DNA from: DAOVDI01 sp965373045
Lineage (GTDB): Bacteria; Acidobacteriota; Aminicenantia; Aminicenantales; Aminicenantaceae
NCBI GenBank assembly: GCA_965373045.1
Contig: CBDVEQ010000025.1
Location: 1-18,581 of the forward strand
Direction: 5' to 3'
DNA: 18,581 bases
Made by a program: the position numbers and the translations under genes. Every line of letters starts with the position of its first letter. The first letter of the stretch is position 1. The notes beneath the pieces are model-generated. The model was not told the DNA's origin. It made no database searches and saw only the letters and a program-made list of their open reading frames with translations. Of this stretch, positions 16,419-18,581 are shown in pieces.

Positions 16419-16898
16419 TTACTTTCTCAACCGGATACGCGGCTGCTGCTTTCTCATGGGATAATCCTTCCGGAGAGGATGTCCTTCGAATCCTTCATAC
16501 ATAAAGATACGTATCAGATAAGGATGGCCGTTAAAATGGATTCCGAACATGTCATATACTTCACGCTCAAGCCAGTTGGCATTTTTCCATATCGATGTGA
16601 GTGAATCGATTTTAGGACTTTTTTCAGGGAGACGGGTTTTTAACCTTATACGATCATTCAGGGATAAAGACAAGAAATGATAAACCATTTCAAACCGCGG
16701 GTCCTCTCCCTTATAGTCAACACAGGTCAGGTCCAACAGCATTGTGTATTCATATGGTTTATCACGCAGAAAATTTGCTATATCCAGAAGGGCACAGCTT
16801 TCAAAAGTGATAATCTCGTCCCCGAATTGACTGGAAATATCCATGATCTGTTCCGGGAACTTTTTCTTGAGAGATTCTATTATGTTCTTTTTTTCCAT
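16419..16898 (-). CDS. nuoC: NADH-quinone oxidoreductase subunit C (30-kDa type)
   Basis: 159 residues, complete. The family signature WLEREVYDMFGI...GHP...GFEGHPLRKDYP occupies about 108-146. It is a cofactor-free structural subunit that holds the quinone module together with NuoD. The first 19 bases of the gene overlap the 3' end of nuoB, and nuoD follows after two bases, so it is embedded in the same transcript. The C-terminus is short and basic (KQQPRIRLRK), as in unfused NuoC proteins. Confidence 0.95.
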   Translation of the reverse strand: MEKKNIIESLKKKFPEQIMDISSQFGDEIITFESCALLDIANFLRDKPYEYTMLLDLTCVDYKGEDPRFEMVYHFLSLSLNDRIRLKTRLPEKSPKIDSLTSIWKNANWLEREVYDMFGIHFNGHPYLIRIFMYEGFEGHPLRKDYPMRKQQPRIRLRK

Positions 16899-17386
16899 CG
16901 CCAGTCATGACCTTCTTTCTGTACTTTTTCCTGTAGCTTGATCAATGCATCAAAAAATGTTTCAGGCCTTGGTGGGCATCCGGGAATATAAACATCAACA
17001 GGAATGATACGATCGATTCCCTGGACAACCGCATAATTGTCGTAGATCCCGCCACTGACAGCACAGGCACCAAATGCCACCACCCATTTTGGCTCTGTCA
17101 TTTGATCATAAACGGTCTTCAACACGGGAGCTTCCTTGTGTGTTATCGTCCCACAAACTAGAAGCATATCTGCCTGTCTGGGGGTGAATCTCGTCCACCC
17201 CATACCAAAACGGTCGAAATCGTAGTGGGCACAGGCTGCCGACATGTATTCCATGCCGCAGCAGGCCGTGATAAAGGGATAATGCCAGAGTGAATACTTC
17301 CGTCCCCACCCAAGCATTGCATTAAATTTTGTAGTTATCCATCCGCCATTCCCGGCTAACTTTTCTGTTTTGTTTAATTTTCCCAC
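16880..17386 (-). CDS. nuoB: NADH-quinone oxidoreductase subunit B, cluster N2
   Basis: 168 residues from a GTG at 17386, preceded by AAAAAGGG with a 9-base spacer; an in-frame TTG at 17407 would add seven residues with a poorer site. Cluster N2 ligands are all present: tandem C42-C43 (ACCGMEYM), C108 (FGACAVSGG) and C138 (PGCPPRPE). N2 is the last iron-sulphur cluster before quinone. FTPRQADMLLVCGT is another family landmark. The gene overlaps nuoA at its start and nuoC at its end. Small hydrogenase subunits are related, but this sequence is clearly of the complex I type. Confidence 0.95.
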   Translation of the reverse strand: MGKLNKTEKLAGNGGWITTKFNAMLGWGRKYSLWHYPFITACCGMEYMSAACAHYDFDRFGMGWTRFTPRQADMLLVCGTITHKEAPVLKTVYDQMTEPKWVVAFGACAVSGGIYDNYAVVQGIDRIIPVDVYIPGCPPRPETFFDALIKLQEKVQKEGHDWRWKKRT

Positions 17387-17721
17387 TTGAATGCGCCCTT
17401 TTTCCAAGCGTATATAAATCCTATCGCCAGTATAAATATATATGCAAACATAACGATGAGTGCAGTAAAACCCATTTCTTTAAAAATCAGAGCCCAGGGG
17501 AAAAAGAAAACAACTTCGATGTCAAAGAGCAGAAACAGGAACGCTACAAGATAGAATTTGATGGGAATAGGGTTTATTCCTTCTTGTAAAAAGGGGCTCC
17601 CGCACTCAAACTGTTTTTCTTTATTGGGATTGGTGCTGCTGGGTCCGAGTAACTTGTTCATAAATATTAGAACAATACCCAGCAAACCAAAAATTAATAA
17701 GACAATAAATATTTCTATCAT
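17374..17721 (-). CDS. nuoA: NADH-quinone oxidoreductase subunit A
   Basis: 115 residues with three hydrophobic membrane segments (about 2-22, 57-80 and 85-106). The conserved loop KQFECGSPF (35-43) holds the cysteine corresponding to the ND3 switch loop, and FYLVAFLFLLFDIEVVFFFPWA is the diagnostic second helix. It is a small membrane subunit beside NuoH at the arm junction. It is the first gene of the operon; a weak AAGAG lies about 6 bases before the ATG at 17721. The 3' end overlaps nuoB. Confidence 0.96.
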   Translation of the reverse strand: MIEIFIVLLIFGLLGIVLIFMNKLLGPSSTNPNKEKQFECGSPFLQEGINPIPIKFYLVAFLFLLFDIEVVFFFPWALIFKEMGFTALIVMFAYIFILAIGFIYAWKKGAFKWEN

Positions 17722-17743
17722 TTAACTCTTTTTTTGAAATGCA

Positions 17744-17772
17744 ATTTTATAAAAGAAAAAAGAACAATGCAA
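17744..17772 (-). promoter_or_regulatory. Putative nuo operon promoter
   Basis: On the minus strand TTGCAT (17772-17767) and TAAAAT (17749-17744, 5 of 6 to the -10 consensus) are 17 bases apart, ending about 22 bases before the nuoA start codon. A better -35 match, TTGTCA at 17784-17779, lies too far from this -10. The leader would be very short. This is consensus matching by eye only. Confidence 0.3.
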
Positions 17773-17807
17773 ACATTTTGACAATTTATTTTATTTTTTC
17801 CAATCAC

Positions 17808-17840
17808 TCGAACCCTCGACCCCTTGAATCCTTATAATCC
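17808..17840. repeat. Short degenerate octamer tandem repeat (TYGAMYCC)
   Basis: Reading the plus strand, TCGAACCC, TCGACCCC and TTGAATCC follow one another without a gap, and TTATAATCC continues as a one-base-longer variant. The tract lies in the 143-base gap between lpd and nuoA and runs into the hairpin at 17836-17863. It is non-coding. Similar TTGAAYCC-type intergenic tracts are, as far as I recall, seen in several anaerobic bacterial genomes, but I cannot confirm their distribution here. Confidence 0.5.
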
Positions 17841-17863
17841 TACCAACTCTTTTGGATAGGATT
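17836..17863 (-). terminator. Hairpin directly after the lpd stop codon
   Basis: AATCCTA+CCAA pairs with TTGG+TAGGATT, giving 11 base pairs with one bulged base (17856) and a 5-base loop. It begins one base after the TAG of lpd. There is no U run after it on the minus strand, so it may be a weak terminator or a 3' end-protecting hairpin that separates lpd from the nuo operon. Confidence 0.5.
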
Positions 17864-17864
17864 T

Positions 17865-18581
17865 CTATTTATTTATCATGTGTATTGCCCGATTGTCTGC
17901 ATTCAGGCAGGCTTCCATGACTGCTTCTGACAATGTCGGATGAATATAAATGCAGGAGGACAGGCTGTCCAAAGTCAATCCTTTTTTCACTGCCAGGGTC
18001 ATTTCCGTGATCAGATCACTGGCATCCGGCGCCAGAATATGAGCTCCAACAACTTTGCCTGTTTTGTCGGCAATGATCTTTACCATCCCGTCCGGCTTGC
18101 CAATAGTTAATGCCCTTCCATTCGCCTGAAGCGAAAACTTGCCTATCCGAATATCCAATCCGTTATCCTCTGCCTCTTCCTGAGTCATCCCAACAGAAGC
18201 AAATTCAGGATCGGTAAAAACAGCATAAGGAAAAGCATTATAACGCATATCATGGTCTAAACCAGCTGCATTTTCCGCAGCAATGATTCCCTCATTGGAG
18301 GCCTTATGGGCAAGTAATTTTCCTCCGATCACATCCCCGATGGCATATACGCCGGGAAGACCGGTTTCAAGCCGGGCATTGACCTGGATAAAGCCATTTT
18401 GGTCGAATATTATCCTGTCATCCACGTTTTGAAACACTTCGGAATTAGGCTTTCTACCAATAGCCGACAGGATCTTTTCCGATTTAAACTCAAATGGTTT
18501 ATTATCTTTTAGATAACGGCCTGAGAGCCGCATTGATCCTTTAATCCTATCTACCTTTTCGACATTCAGAATGGTCTGGAT
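17865..18581 (-). CDS. lpd: Dihydrolipoamide dehydrogenase, C-terminal part (5' end beyond window)
   Basis: The frame is open from the window edge (QTILNVEKVDRIKGS...) to TAG at 17865-17867, giving about 238 residues, roughly the last half of a 460-residue enzyme; the ATG at 18533 is internal. Visible motifs are ILSAIGRKPN (NAD domain), GVYAIGDVIGGKLLAHKAS (FAD-binding), FTDPEFASVGMT (start of the dimerisation domain) and IHPTLSEAVMEA, which contains the His-Glu dyad of the active site. The N-terminal redox disulphide is outside the window. The enzyme reoxidises dihydrolipoamide in 2-oxoacid dehydrogenase or glycine cleavage complexes and produces NADH, which complex I next door could oxidise. 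Which complex it serves cannot be told from this window. Confidence 0.93.
   Translation of the reverse strand: MQTILNVEKVDRIKGSMRLSGRYLKDNKPFEFKSEKILSAIGRKPNSEVFQNVDDRIIFDQNGFIQVNARLETGLPGVYAIGDVIGGKLLAHKASNEGIIAAENAAGLDHDMRYNAFPYAVFTDPEFASVGMTQEEAEDNGLDIRIGKFSLQANGRALTIGKPDGMVKIIADKTGKVVGAHILAPDASDLITEMTLAVKKGLTLDSLSSCIYIHPTLSEAVMEACLNADNRAIHMINK

Noticed and set aside
13369..17386. NAD-reducing hydrogenase instead of complex I
   Set aside because: NuoD lacks the nickel-binding CxxC pairs and has the quinone-site His/Tyr pair; NuoA and NuoH are present.
17801..17863. GGTTCGAGT-like string on the minus strand, resembling a tRNA T-loop
   Set aside because: No acceptor, D or anticodon stems can be drawn around it; the octamer repeat explains the sequence.

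Overview
The window looks like chromosome of an anaerobic, probably uncultivated Gram-negative-type bacterium of moderate-to-low GC (low-to-mid 40s by eye). Corrinoid methyl transfer, a complex I operon, a very large secreted Asp-box (BNR/VPS10-like) protein and a DUF4097-type surface protein together suggest an Acidobacteriota/Aminicenantes-like lineage. That placement is inference, since no rRNA or marker phylogeny is available here.

Left end (1-3676): a corrinoid methyltransferase locus. It holds the C-terminal part of a RACo-like corrinoid activation ATPase (+), a convergent stand-alone protein resembling the methionine synthase (MetH) activation domain (-), and, divergent from that, a two-gene operon (+) for a B12-binding methyl carrier and an MttB-family methyltransferase without pyrrolysine. 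Together they form a demethylation module: the MttB protein moves a methyl group from an unknown methylamine or betaine-type substrate to Co(I) on the carrier, and the ATPase (perhaps with the MetH-like protein) rescues oxidised cobalt. The acceptor enzyme that would pass the methyl to folate is not in the window.

Middle (3683-9259, all -): a 1043-residue exported Asp-box propeller protein, a beta-CASP metallo-beta-lactamase-fold ribonuclease-like protein, and an exported DUF4097-like repeat protein. Short inverted repeats occur in the gaps between them.

Right part (9405-17721, all -): nuoA-B-C-D-E-F-G-H-I, tightly packed with overlaps or gaps of a few bases. It encodes the NADH-input, quinone-binding and proximal membrane subunits of respiratory complex I with all expected cluster ligands. 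The operon does not continue into nuoJKLMN. A metallo-hydrolase gene is fused to the end of nuoI by an ATGA stop/start overlap. NuoG is short and NuoD carries an insertion. Upstream of nuoA lies a 143-bp gap with a likely promoter, a small octamer repeat tract and a hairpin following the 3' end of a dihydrolipoamide dehydrogenase gene (17865 to the window end, -).

No rRNA, tRNA, CRISPR array, insertion sequence or phage gene was seen, and no gene-free stretch exceeds 150 bases. Nothing here is clearly a new system. The best leads are the complex I operon that stops at nuoI and gains a coupled hydrolase, the undetermined substrate of the corrinoid methyltransferase, and the TYGAMYCC octamer repeat beside the nuo promoter.
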